From Oscillospiraceae bacterium (GTDB lineage Bacteria > Bacillota > Clostridia > Oscillospirales > Acutalibacteraceae): 64,000 nucleotides of DNA. The notes beneath the pieces are model-generated. The model had not been told where the DNA came from. It made no database searches and saw only the letters and a list, made by a program, of their open reading frames with translations. The position numbers and the translations under genes were made by a program. The DNA is taken from assembly GCA_015066045.1 (NCBI GenBank), contig SVPD01000004.1, positions 19,854 to 83,853 on the forward strand, in the 5' to 3' direction. Shown piece after piece: positions 27,952-36,722 of the stretch; the stretch's first letter is position 1; each line of letters starts with the position of its first letter.

Positions 27952-29277
27952 ATGTACACTTTTAAAATCGAGGCAGACCTGAAAAAGTACGATGACTTTA
28001 TCTGTGAAAACGCAGGTCAGTATATCCAGAGCTCAAACTGGCAGAACGTAAAGACCACATGGAAATGCACCTATTACTGCGGCTATGAGGGCGAAAGGAC
28101 CGTGCTCGGAGCACTCGTTATGGAAAGAGCTCTCCCCGTGGCGGGCAAAATATGGTATTCACCGGCAGGCCCCGTCTGCGATTATGAAAACACGGAGCTT
28201 TTAAAGGAGTTTACGGAGTTCATAAAGGGTGAGGTAAAGAAAAACGGCATCACCTGCTTTATTATGGACCCGCCTGTTTCTCTGCGCATAAACGGCGAGG
28301 ATCAGCCGAAGGGACACGAAATGCATAAAACCCTTATTGACCTCGGCTATGAGCTTAATCCCTCCATAGAAAATTATACCTATAAGCAGCCCGTTCAGCT
28401 TTTCGTGCCGCTGAAAACGGCAGAGGGCGAAAGGCTTTCAGCAGATAAAATACTGAAAAAGTGTGACAAGGGTGTGCGCTACAGCATCAGAATAGGTGAG
28501 CAGAGAGGTCTCGTGGCCAAAACCTTTACCTACGAGGATGTGGAGAAAAACCCCTCGGTAATGGATGACTTTATGGATGTTATGCACGACACCGGCGAAA
28601 GAGATAATTTCGTGGAAAGAAACGGTGACTACTGCACCAAGCTTCTCAGAGAGTTCAGAGATAACAGTGACCTTAAGCTCGTTTATTACGATAAGGAGCT
28701 GGACAGAAAGCTTCAGGCAGAGCGTCTGGCAAAGAAGGAGCAGGCTCTCAGAGAGCTGGAAACTGCGCACGAAAAAAAGGCACGCCAGCTTAATGAAACC
28801 ATAACGAGCGTGGACAAGCAGACCGAGCATTTCGAAAAGAGAATGGCAGAGGCAGAGGAGTTCACCTCTGAAAACCGCATCTGTGTGGCGGGCGGTCTCT
28901 CCATTTACTATGCAGGTATGGGCAGCTGCCTTTTCGGCGGCACGAGAAACGTTATCAGAAACAATACCCGCTCCAGCCATTATCTTAACTATCTGCGTCT
29001 GTGCGAGAGCGTAAGCAGAGGCTGCGACGTACACGACCTGGGCTATGTTATAGTGAAAACTCCGTCTCTTCAGCAGGACGGCACCTTGGGTGCTTTGGAG
29101 CCGCAGGATAATTTCAAGGGAATATATGATTTCAAAAAGAGCTTTTCGGCCGATTATCACGAGTTTATAGGCGAATATGTTCTGGTCGGAAACAGGATGA
29201 AATATTATTCCTATGCCAAACTGATGCCGACGGCTAAAAAGGCAAAAATTAAAGCAGTAAAATTATTAAGGAGATAA
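27952..29277 (+). CDS. FemABX-family peptidyl aminoacyltransferase
   Basis: 441 residues with two GNAT-like halves and an inserted antiparallel coiled coil (about 255-310, rich in Lys/Glu/Leu), the layout of FemA/FemX/MurM. Such enzymes use aminoacyl-tRNA to build interpeptide side chains on the third residue of the stem peptide. VKKNGITCFIMDPP and VGNRMKYYSYAKL are typical segments. ATG at 27952 starts 2 bases after the murE stop; the in-frame TTG before it is unlikely. Adjacent MurE supports a cell-wall role. Confidence 0.85.
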   Translation: MYTFKIEADLKKYDDFICENAGQYIQSSNWQNVKTTWKCTYYCGYEGERTVLGALVMERALPVAGKIWYSPAGPVCDYENTELLKEFTEFIKGEVKKNGITCFIMDPPVSLRINGEDQPKGHEMHKTLIDLGYELNPSIENYTYKQPVQLFVPLKTAEGERLSADKILKKCDKGVRYSIRIGEQRGLVAKTFTYEDVEKNPSVMDDFMDVMHDTGERDNFVERNGDYCTKLLREFRDNSDLKLVYYDKELDRKLQAERLAKKEQALRELETAHEKKARQLNETITSVDKQTEHFEKRMAEAEEFTSENRICVAGGLSIYYAGMGSCLFGGTRNVIRNNTRSSHYLNYLRLCESVSRGCDVHDLGYVIVKTPSLQQDGTLGALEPQDNFKGIYDFKKSFSADYHEFIGEYVLVGNRMKYYSYAKLMPTAKKAKIKAVKLLRR

Positions 29278-29279
29278 GG

Positions 29280-29966
29280 ATGCGCATTTCAGGAATACAG
29301 AAATTAACACTCCTCGATTTTCCCGGTAAAACGGCCTGTACCGTATTCTGCTACGGCTGTAATTTTCTCTGCCCCTTCTGCCATAATGCTCTTTTGGTTA
29401 CGGAAAAGGCAGAGGAATTTATAGATGAGGAAGAGATTTTCACCTTCCTTAAAAAAAGACAGGGCATTTTAGACGGTGTGTGTGTTACGGGCGGAGAGCC
29501 TACCCTGCAGAAGGATCTCAAAGCCTTTCTCGGACGGATAAAGGAAATGGGCTTTGACGTGAAGCTGGACACAAACGGCTACAGACCTGACATTCTCAGA
29601 GAGATTATCAGCGAAGGGCTCTGTGACTATGTGGCTATGGACATTAAGAACACACCCGAAAAATACGCTCTTACCGTAGGAAAGGAAATCGACACGGATA
29701 AAATTCTCGAAAGCATTGCTATTCTGAAGGCGGGAAAAATCCCCTTCGAATTTCGTACCACTGTGGTCAGAGAGCTTCATACAGAGGAGGATATCAGAGA
29801 AATTGCGAGGCTTTTAGAGGGCGAGGCACCCTTCTTTCTTCAGCAGTTCAAGGATAGCGGATGCCTTATCGGAGAAGGTCTTTCCGCTTACAATAAGGAA
29901 GAAATGGAAAGCCTCACGGAAAAGGCAAGGGAGCTTTTGCCCCGCACAAGTCTCAGAGAAAGCTGA
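29280..29966 (+). CDS. Radical SAM activating enzyme, NrdG-like
   Basis: 228 residues. The radical SAM cluster motif is CNFLCPFC (C-x3-C-x2-C), with an extra Cys before it; GGEPTLQ follows, then LDTNGY and AMDIKNT. Closest to the anaerobic ribonucleotide reductase activating protein family (the separate NrdG2 type). It starts 2 bases after the femX-like gene, and no ribonucleotide reductase lies in the window, so the target may be another glycyl-radical enzyme. Confidence 0.83.
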   Translation: MRISGIQKLTLLDFPGKTACTVFCYGCNFLCPFCHNALLVTEKAEEFIDEEEIFTFLKKRQGILDGVCVTGGEPTLQKDLKAFLGRIKEMGFDVKLDTNGYRPDILREIISEGLCDYVAMDIKNTPEKYALTVGKEIDTDKILESIAILKAGKIPFEFRTTVVRELHTEEDIREIARLLEGEAPFFLQQFKDSGCLIGEGLSAYNKEEMESLTEKARELLPRTSLRES

Positions 29967-29989
29967 AGCCTTTCGTAAAGGCTTCAGCT
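29961..29989 (+). terminator. Terminator of the murE operon
   Basis: A perfect 13-bp stem AGCTGAAGCCTTT-CGT-AAAGGCTTCAGCT starts inside the last codons of the radical SAM gene. Confidence 0.85.
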
Positions 29990-30000
29990 AATAAAAAAAT

Positions 30001-30035
30001 AAAGGGGTTGTTGCGCTTACTGCGGCAACCCCTTT
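30001..30035 (-). terminator. Terminator of the feo operon
   Basis: AAAGGGGTTG / CAACCCCTTT, followed on the minus strand by ATTTTTTTA. Confidence 0.85.
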
Positions 30036-30064
30036 ATGTCTGTTGTCAGAATGTTGGAGAAGGC

Positions 30065-30223
30065 CTACCTGTGCACATTGCAGCTTGCACAGTCTCCCGA
30101 GGTACAGTTGCCGCCTTCGGGACAGCCGATGCATTTTTTACCCTTTTTCTTTTCTCTGTAAACATAAGCTCCTGCAGCAGCGACGATAATCACCACCAGA
30201 GCTATTATAATAAGATTTTTCAT
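30065..30223 (-). CDS. FeoB-associated Cys-rich membrane protein
   Basis: 52 residues: one membrane helix (about 4-22), a Lys-rich stretch, then CIGCPEGG...C...C..C with six Cys-type ligands in a short tail. This matches the small Cys-rich proteins that follow feoB in many Clostridia. AAAGGAAG precedes the ATG. It lies 20 bases after feoB. A role in holding iron on its way through FeoB is suggested by family knowledge. Confidence 0.85.
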   Translation of the reverse strand: MKNLIIIALVVIIVAAAGAYVYREKKKGKKCIGCPEGGNCTSGDCASCNVHR

Positions 30224-30243
30224 AGCTACTTCCTTTAAGATAA

Positions 30244-32259
30244 TTATTTTACTGTCTGTTTTTTCTTGGCCCTGAGAGCCTGCTCAGCCTTTACCTTTTC
30301 AGAGGCTCTGACGGAGAGAGCTACTAACACGGCGCCGAACACTGCTACTGCGGCAAGACCGGGAAGGAAGCCTGCGCCCACAGAGCCGGTGGTGATGAGA
30401 GTACCTACCTGATAAACGAGATAGCCTACGGTGAAGCCCGTGCCGAGCTGGAAGCCGATGGCACCCCAGAGCCATTTCGCACTTTTCATTTCACTGTTCA
30501 TAGCTCCCATAGCTGCGAAGCAGGGAGGAGTGAAAAGATTAAACATAAGGTAAGCCAGAGCGGCGACCTTGGTTATGGCCATAACACCTGCCGCCTCAGC
30601 ACCTGCACCCTCCAGAAGAGAAAGCTCCTCAGCATCGATAAGATTTTCGAGTCCTACGAAGCATACTGCCAGAGTGCCTACCACGTTTTCCTTGGCTATG
30701 AAGCCGGTAATGGCGGCGGCAGCCAGCTGCCAGGAGAGAACGCCTGCCACGGGCAGGAGAATGTAAGAGAAGGGGCCTGCTATGGAAGCGAGGATAGAAG
30801 TATCTGCAGTTTCAGCCTCAGTGAGTGACCAGGTGAAGCTTTGCATAATCTGAACTGCAGTGTTACACAGAAGAATGACGGTGGCCGCTTTAACTATGTA
30901 CGCACGTCCACGGCTGCACATGGATCTGAAGGCTCTGGTAAAGGAGGGAATTTTGTATTCGGGAAGCTCAATGATAAAGAAGGACTTTTTCTTTGAATTG
31001 CCGGTGATTCTGTTTATGATAAGTGCGGCAAAGAAAATAATCACGATACCCACGAAATACATTATAGGTCCTACCCATGTGGCATCCTCAAAGAAAGCAC
31101 CTGCGAAAAGGGTGATAACGGGTAATTTGGCACCGCAGGGCATAAAGGGCGCAAGCATAGCAGTAGCTCTTCTTTCACGCTCGTTACGGATGGTGCGGCA
31201 GGCCATAACGCCGGGGATGGCGCAGCCCGTACCGATTACGAAGGGAATAACGGATCTGCCGGAAAGACCTACCCTTTTGAAAATGGGATCCAGAATAACC
31301 GACACTCTGGCCATATAACCGCAGTCCTCTAAAAGGGCGATGAGAAAATACATCACCATAACCAGAGGAAGAAAGCCGATAACGGCAATGACACCGCCGA
31401 CAATGCCGTCAACCAGAAGCGCATAAAGGAAAGGATTTGCGTCGCTGAGAAGACTGCCGATGAGCTCCTGACCTTTTTCCAGAACGGCTACGAGCCGGTC
31501 GGCTATCCACACACCGGGGCCTGCCTGCGAAATCCAGAAGACCGCAAACATAATCACGGCAAAGATGGGAATACCGAGCCATTTATTGGTGAGAAGCCTA
31601 TCGATTTTATCCTGAGCATTTTTTACGTTGGTAAAAACCTTTCTCTTTTCGATGGAGGAGACGATTTCGTTGACGAAGGCATAACGCTTTTTGTCAGCGG
31701 CTAAAACCGCATTCCTGTCGCTCATATCCACGCTGCCCTGTGTATAGGGTGCAGACTGCCTTTTTCCTGTCTGTGCGAGGGCTGCCTTCATCAGCTCGGA
31801 AAGTCCCTCGGAGGAGGTGGAAACAGTTTCCACCACGGGACAGCCTAAAAATTCAGAGAGAGCCTTAACGTTGATTTTTGTCTCTTTCTTTTTATTTATG
31901 TCGGTTTTATTCAGTGCCACTACCATAGGAACGCCGAGCTCTAAAAGCTGAGTGGTAAAGAAAAGGCTTCGGCTGAGGTTTGTGGCATCGACGATGTTTA
32001 TGATAACATCGGGGCTTTCGTTTTTCACATATTCACTGGTGATGCTTTCCTCGCCCGTAAAGGGTGACATGGAGTAAGCTCCGGGAAGGTCAACGGCGAC
32101 AATGTCTTCTCTGCCGTCGCAGTAGCTCCTTTTTACGGAGTGTACCTTTTTTTCCACGGTAACGCCTGCCCAGTTGCCCACCTTTTCGTTACTTCCCGTC
32201 AGAGCGTTATACATAGTGGTTTTGCCACTGTTCGGATTACCTGCAAGTGCAATTCTCAT
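30244..32259 (-). CDS. feoB: Ferrous iron transporter FeoB
   Basis: 671 residues. The N-terminal G domain has GNPNSGKTT, a G3 loop DLPGAYS and NKTD; a helical spacer (about 170-235) follows, then two Gate repeats and a polytopic membrane part. I prefer the start at 32259 (MRIALAGNPNSGKTT), which has AGAGGA about 11 bases before it; a frame from 32289 adds ten basic residues without a ribosome site. Fe2+ import under anoxic conditions. Confidence 0.95.
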   Translation of the reverse strand: MRIALAGNPNSGKTTMYNALTGSNEKVGNWAGVTVEKKVHSVKRSYCDGREDIVAVDLPGAYSMSPFTGEESITSEYVKNESPDVIINIVDATNLSRSLFFTTQLLELGVPMVVALNKTDINKKKETKINVKALSEFLGCPVVETVSTSSEGLSELMKAALAQTGKRQSAPYTQGSVDMSDRNAVLAADKKRYAFVNEIVSSIEKRKVFTNVKNAQDKIDRLLTNKWLGIPIFAVIMFAVFWISQAGPGVWIADRLVAVLEKGQELIGSLLSDANPFLYALLVDGIVGGVIAVIGFLPLVMVMYFLIALLEDCGYMARVSVILDPIFKRVGLSGRSVIPFVIGTGCAIPGVMACRTIRNERERRATAMLAPFMPCGAKLPVITLFAGAFFEDATWVGPIMYFVGIVIIFFAALIINRITGNSKKKSFFIIELPEYKIPSFTRAFRSMCSRGRAYIVKAATVILLCNTAVQIMQSFTWSLTEAETADTSILASIAGPFSYILLPVAGVLSWQLAAAAITGFIAKENVVGTLAVCFVGLENLIDAEELSLLEGAGAEAAGVMAITKVAALAYLMFNLFTPPCFAAMGAMNSEMKSAKWLWGAIGFQLGTGFTVGYLVYQVGTLITTGSVGAGFLPGLAAVAVFGAVLVALSVRASEKVKAEQALRAKKKQTVK

Positions 32260-32353
32260 AAAGAAATTCATCCTCTTTCTTTTTTTCATAAGAGTTATAC
32301 GAGACTAACTCGAGAGCTTTTATTTAACGGCAGAGACAAAGCTGCCGTATTTA

Positions 32354-32566
32354 TTATATTTCGATAGCTTCGGCCAGGTGACGGTCAATATTATATCTTC
32401 CGTCCTTTATGGAAACCACGCAGCTGCCCTTCAGATGGGAAATTACCGTGATGGGCTCACCGCTGTAGCAGCCCAGAGAAAAAAGGAAGGAGTCCAGCTC
32501 ATCATCGTCTGTAACGATGCTGCGGATTATGTATTCTTTTCCTTCCTGTGCCTGTGATAAGTTCAT
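32354..32566 (-). CDS. feoA: Ferrous iron transport protein FeoA
   Basis: 70-residue SH3-like protein that regulates FeoB. MNLSQAQEGKEYIIRSI, LFSLGCYSGEPITV and GRYNIDRHLAEAIEI follow the FeoA pattern. First gene of the feo operon, behind two iron boxes. Confidence 0.93.
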   Translation of the reverse strand: MNLSQAQEGKEYIIRSIVTDDDELDSFLFSLGCYSGEPITVISHLKGSCVVSIKDGRYNIDRHLAEAIEI

Positions 32567-32590
32567 AAACGGTACTCCTCTCTGTACAGA

Positions 32591-32606
32591 TTAGGTTAAA
32601 CTAACT
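32591..32606 (-). promoter_or_regulatory. DtxR/IdeR-like iron box, proximal
   Basis: TTAGGTTAAACTAACT on the plus strand matches the TTAGGTTAG-C-TAACC-type palindrome of DtxR/IdeR proteins in most positions. It lies in the feo leader. Confidence 0.65.
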
Positions 32607-32624
32607 GTCAAAGCAAAAAATATA

Positions 32625-32641
32625 ATTAGTCATAACTAACT
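32625..32641 (-). promoter_or_regulatory. DtxR-like iron box, distal
   Basis: ATTAGT-CATA-ACTAACT: arms TTAGT/ACTAA, overlapping the expected transcription start. Confidence 0.6.
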
Positions 32642-32647
32642 ATAGCA

Positions 32648-32676
32648 ATAATAGCACTAAAAGGGGCATTTGTCAA
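32648..32676 (-). promoter_or_regulatory. feo promoter
   Basis: Reverse strand TTGACA (32676-32671), 17 bases, TATTAT (32653-32648). Confidence 0.82.
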
Positions 32677-32771
32677 GAGCAATAAGGAAAAAATTTCCTA
32701 ATAAAAAGGCCTCATTTACACCGAAAAAAGACGGCTATGCTCTCACATAACCGTCTGATGAAAATTAAGGC

Positions 32772-35018
32772 TTACACCTTTTTTACCTTATTAAGCTTTG
32801 CGTTGATTGCGAGAAGCTCCTCCTTGGTGAACTTAATCTCCATAGCACCGATAAGGTTAGCAATTCTGAGAATGGAGAATGCACCCGCCATCTGTAAAAG
32901 CTCCTTGGAGGGCTTCATACCGCCGGGAAGGCCGCCGCCCTTTTTCTTGCCCTTGCCGTCGTCCTTCTTTGTGGCCTTGAACTTTTTAGCCAGCATAAGC
33001 ACGAAGGAAACGGTGATAAGCTTACCCTTAAAGGATTTGCAGATTTCCGAGAACTTATCGTTGATGTTATAGTAGCCCTCGGGAGTGGTGATGTCGAACC
33101 AGTTAAGGATAGCACCCTTCTCTTTAAAGATGTACTCCTGATTAAGCTCCTCTACCTTTCTGATTTTGCTTTCATCCCTGCAGTCCCCTGCTGCTGCAGT
33201 GAGAACCGTTTCTCCCGTATTGGGTACATCGAAGCGGAAGAAATGGTCGTCAGCAGTCTTTTTGCCGAGGCTCTGTCCGTTTGCGAAAAGCTCTACCTCG
33301 GGAAGATTTGAGTAAACGGTAATTTTGGTTACGGCCTCTACTCTGTCTACATATCTTTTACCGCAGATGTGAACGAAGGGCTCGTCGGAAAGCCAGGCCT
33401 TATAGGCATAGAAGGAATCCTTCTTATATTTTCTGTCCATGGTCACAAGTCCCTTATGGTTCTGACCGTTTTCGCCGCCCTCCTGACGTGCATCGGCACC
33501 GAAATCAAACATATTCCATACGTGAGTGGACCAGATGTACTTTCTGGTGAAAAGCTGCTTGATAAGCTCCTCGTGGTAATATGCCTGATATTCCTCTGTG
33601 TAGTCGCCCTGAGTGGGATTTGAGGTGTGCCAGTTGAGAGCCTCACAGCCGTACTCACTGCAGCCGATGGGAATATCCGGATGGTTTTTATGGAATTTGT
33701 CGAACCAGGGGCCGTTCATCGAGGTTTCGCCGCCGTACCAGCCGAAGTAATGGTTATAGGAGATAACGTCGGGGATTTTAACATATTCACTGTCGGGATC
33801 GCACATGGAAAGGCAGGCGATGGTGGTGAGTCTTGTTTTATCCATATCGTGTGCCATATCATTCAGAATTTTATGGTTTTCGATAAGGTCGGGATCAGCG
33901 GCACCGTGCATGGTGATTTCGTTTGAAAGTCCCCATACCACTATGGAAGCGTGATTATAGTTCTGGGTGATGAGCTCCTTCATCTGAGAGACAGTGTTTT
34001 CACGGCCTGTAGCCATATGCTGGGAAATGTAGGGAATCTCTGCCCAGACCACCATACCTCTTTCGTCGCACAGGTCATAAAAATACTGGTCGTGCTGATA
34101 GTGAGCCAGACGGATGGTGTTTGCACCTACCTCGCAGATAAGGTCCATATCCTCCTTATGATGCTCGGGGAGAAGAGCGTTACCGATGCCGAGTCTGTCC
34201 TGATGACGGGAGACACCGTGGAGAGGATATTCCTTTCCGTTAAGGAAGAAGCCCTTTTCGGGATCGATTTTAAAGCTGCGGCAGCCGAAGCGTGCAGAAA
34301 CGGTGTCGAGAACGGTTTCACCGTCTAAAAGCTCTGCTTTAGCAGTGTAAAGATAGGGATCCTTACGTCCGTTCCAGAGATGAACGTTTCTGATTTCGAA
34401 ATCCTCATCGTCATCATCGGTGATTTCCGATGCGATTTCAGCGCCCTGTGCATCGAGGATGGTGTAACGGATTTTCTGGCCGTCTTTTTTATCGGTAAGA
34501 TAAACCTCTACCTCGACCTTCGCATCCGGGCCCTTGATTTCCGGTGTAATCTTGATGCCGGGTGTGCCGTAGTAGTCAAGATCAAAGTGAGACTCAGGTA
34601 CACAGATAAGGTTTACATCACGGTAAAGACCGCCGTAGAAGGTAAAGTCAGCCATCTGGGGATAAACTCTGTCGTTGGGAGAATTGTCCACATCGATTTC
34701 GATAAGGGTTTCATCGGCGATTTCGTCGGTAAGATTTACTCTCCATGTGGAATAACCGCCGTGGTGCTCGGCCAGCTTTTTACCGTTTGCAGATACTGTG
34801 GCTGAGGAGTTGGCGCCTCTGATTTCGAGATAGTAGCGGTCTGCTTCGGGGAGCTCGCTCTTTTTGAGAGTTTTTGCATAACGGCATGTGCCTCTGTAGT
34901 AGTCTGCTCCGCCGTCCTGTCCGTCAGTGGCATTCCAGGAATGGGGAAGATTTACTTCTTCGGTTACGCCTTCTTTGGTAAATGCCCATGAGCTATTCAG
35001 ATTGAGAATTTCACGCAT
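32772..35018 (-). CDS. GH2 beta-galactosidase with C-terminal extension
   Basis: 748 residues, no signal peptide, so intracellular. Domains: sugar-binding jelly roll (1-150), immunoglobulin-like (about 155-250) and TIM barrel (about 255-560). Catalytic acid/base is in WGLSNEIT and the nucleophile in IGCSEYGCE. After about residue 600 there is a beta-sandwich, then a Lys/Gly-rich linker and an alpha-helical end (about 690-748) not present in LacZ. Its linkage to galT suggests galactoside use; other GH2 activities (beta-glucuronidase, for example) cannot be fully excluded. Confidence 0.85.
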   Translation of the reverse strand: MREILNLNSSWAFTKEGVTEEVNLPHSWNATDGQDGGADYYRGTCRYAKTLKKSELPEADRYYLEIRGANSSATVSANGKKLAEHHGGYSTWRVNLTDEIADETLIEIDVDNSPNDRVYPQMADFTFYGGLYRDVNLICVPESHFDLDYYGTPGIKITPEIKGPDAKVEVEVYLTDKKDGQKIRYTILDAQGAEIASEITDDDDEDFEIRNVHLWNGRKDPYLYTAKAELLDGETVLDTVSARFGCRSFKIDPEKGFFLNGKEYPLHGVSRHQDRLGIGNALLPEHHKEDMDLICEVGANTIRLAHYQHDQYFYDLCDERGMVVWAEIPYISQHMATGRENTVSQMKELITQNYNHASIVVWGLSNEITMHGAADPDLIENHKILNDMAHDMDKTRLTTIACLSMCDPDSEYVKIPDVISYNHYFGWYGGETSMNGPWFDKFHKNHPDIPIGCSEYGCEALNWHTSNPTQGDYTEEYQAYYHEELIKQLFTRKYIWSTHVWNMFDFGADARQEGGENGQNHKGLVTMDRKYKKDSFYAYKAWLSDEPFVHICGKRYVDRVEAVTKITVYSNLPEVELFANGQSLGKKTADDHFFRFDVPNTGETVLTAAAGDCRDESKIRKVEELNQEYIFKEKGAILNWFDITTPEGYYNINDKFSEICKSFKGKLITVSFVLMLAKKFKATKKDDGKGKKKGGGLPGGMKPSKELLQMAGAFSILRIANLIGAMEIKFTKEELLAINAKLNKVKKV

Positions 35019-35087
35019 AGTTTCTTACTCCTTATGTTCTTTACTTATTAATTATTAACCGTTACCTGTAAAAATAAACGGGACAGA

Positions 35088-36581
35088 TTATTTATTTGCC
35101 ACATAACGGATAAAGCGCTCGAAGGCAGCCATACCCTTTTCGTCTCTTTTATAAACACCGGCATGCTCGAGGCATTTTACGAATACCTTGCCTACCTCTT
35201 TTTTTACTATGGTATCGATATTTTCGGCGGTAAACTCATAATTATCTTTAAAGGAGTCTGCCCACTGAGCGTGCTTGGCGGTGCTTTCGTCAGCGGAAAG
35301 GTCCTTTCCGGCTAAAAGGTATTCCTCTACCTTTGCCAGCTCTGCTTTGAGTCTGGAGGGAAGAACTGCCAGTCCCATTACCTCGATAAGACCGATGTTT
35401 TCCTTTTTGATGTTATGTAATTCCTTATGGGGATGATAAACACCGTCGGGGTGCTCCTCGGTGGTGATATTGTTACGGAGAACAAGGTCAAGCTCGTACC
35501 TGTCGCCTCTTTTTCTGGCGATGGGAGTGATGGTGTTATGGGGCTTACCGTCGGTTTCTGCGAAGATAAAGGCCTCTTCGTCGGTGTAGCCTCTCCAGGC
35601 ATCGAGGATTTTTGCAGAGAGGGAAACGATTTTTTCGGTGTCCTCGCCGCTTATTCTGATAACGGACATAGGCCATTTTACTATGCCTACACTGAGCTCC
35701 TCATATCCGCAGAGAGAGAAGGTCTTTTCTACTGGTGCCTTTGTCATGGCGAACTCATAGTTACCGCCCTGAAAATGCTCGTGAGCGAGGATGGAGCCGC
35801 CTACTATGGGAAGGTCGGCATTTGAACCTACGAAATAATGGGGGAAAAGCTTTACGAAGTCAAAAAGCTTTCTGAAGGCACCTACGTCTATTTTCATGGG
35901 AGTATGCTCACTGTTGAAAACGATACAGTGCTCGTTATAGTAAACATAGGGTGAGTACTGGAAGCCCCACTGCCTGCCGTCGATTTCGATGGGAATAATT
36001 CTGTGATTCTGTCTGGCGGGATGGTTCAGTCTGCCGGCATAGCCTTCATTTTCCACACAGAGAAGGCATTTGGGATAGGAGCTCTGCTTGGCGTTTTTTG
36101 CAGCGGCGATATCCTTCGGATCCTTTTCGGGCTTGGAAAGGTTTACGGTGATATCGATTTCACCGTAGTCACTTCCGGTCTTCCATTTAAGGTCCTTACA
36201 GACTCTGTATCTTCTGATGTAGTCTGTGTCTCTGCTGAGCTTATAGTAATAATCCGTGGCCATTTCAGGTGAAACGGCATAGAGAGCATCAAAGTGTGAG
36301 ATAACCTCGCTCGGTCTCGGCACGAGAGCACTCATAACCTTGGTATCGAAAAGATCTCTGTTAGTAAGAGTATTCTCGATAAGTCCCTTTTCACAGGCAT
36401 AGTCGAGTATATCACGGAGAATATCCTCTAAGCTGTCCCACTCACATTCTTCGGGCTCTGCATATTCATCGATCCCGAGGATTTCGAGAATGCGGTTAGC
36501 GGTATAGATTTTGTCCTCCTGCTCGATGAGACCGCAGTCGAGACCGTACTGAACTAATTTTGCTACGCTTTTACATATCAT
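35088..36581 (-). CDS. galT: UDP-glucose-hexose-1-phosphate uridylyltransferase, class II
   Basis: 497 residues of the Firmicutes-type GalT (about 500 residues, unlike the 350-residue class I). Landmarks: CLLCVENEGYAGRLNHPARQNHRIIP, SILAHEHFQGG (His-x-His catalytic region) and KELHNIKKENIGLIEVMGLAVLP. Leloir pathway step from galactose-1-P to UDP-galactose. ATG at 36581 is 9 bases after AGGAG; the ATG at 36590 overlaps that site. The beta-galactosidase follows 69 bases later with its own AAGGAG. Confidence 0.94.
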   Translation of the reverse strand: MICKSVAKLVQYGLDCGLIEQEDKIYTANRILEILGIDEYAEPEECEWDSLEDILRDILDYACEKGLIENTLTNRDLFDTKVMSALVPRPSEVISHFDALYAVSPEMATDYYYKLSRDTDYIRRYRVCKDLKWKTGSDYGEIDITVNLSKPEKDPKDIAAAKNAKQSSYPKCLLCVENEGYAGRLNHPARQNHRIIPIEIDGRQWGFQYSPYVYYNEHCIVFNSEHTPMKIDVGAFRKLFDFVKLFPHYFVGSNADLPIVGGSILAHEHFQGGNYEFAMTKAPVEKTFSLCGYEELSVGIVKWPMSVIRISGEDTEKIVSLSAKILDAWRGYTDEEAFIFAETDGKPHNTITPIARKRGDRYELDLVLRNNITTEEHPDGVYHPHKELHNIKKENIGLIEVMGLAVLPSRLKAELAKVEEYLLAGKDLSADESTAKHAQWADSFKDNYEFTAENIDTIVKKEVGKVFVKCLEHAGVYKRDEKGMAAFERFIRYVANK

Positions 36582-36615
36582 AAATAACATCTCCTGCTAT
36601 ATTTCTTCACCTTAC

Positions 36616-36645
36616 ATAATACACCAAAGGACACAGAAAAATCAA
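36616..36645 (-). promoter_or_regulatory. galT-lacZ promoter
   Basis: Reverse strand TTGATT (36645-36640), 18 bases, TATTAT (36621-36616). Confidence 0.68.
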
Positions 36646-36722
36646 TACAAAGGATTAAAAAGCAGGGACATTTTTTATTTAAAGGAATAAAATAATAATG
36701 AAAAAATTTAAGGAGGCTTTTT

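Noticed and set aside
28438..29160. 240-codon open frame opposite the FemX-like gene
   Set aside because: Antisense shadow with low-complexity, Leu/Val-rich product and no ribosome site.
32591..32641. Fur boxes upstream of feoA
   Set aside because: The dyads are TTAGGTTA/TAACTAA-like and lack the GATAAT repeats of Fur sites.
36049..36057. TTTTCCACA in galT
   Set aside because: A lone copy inside a coding region, within chance expectation.
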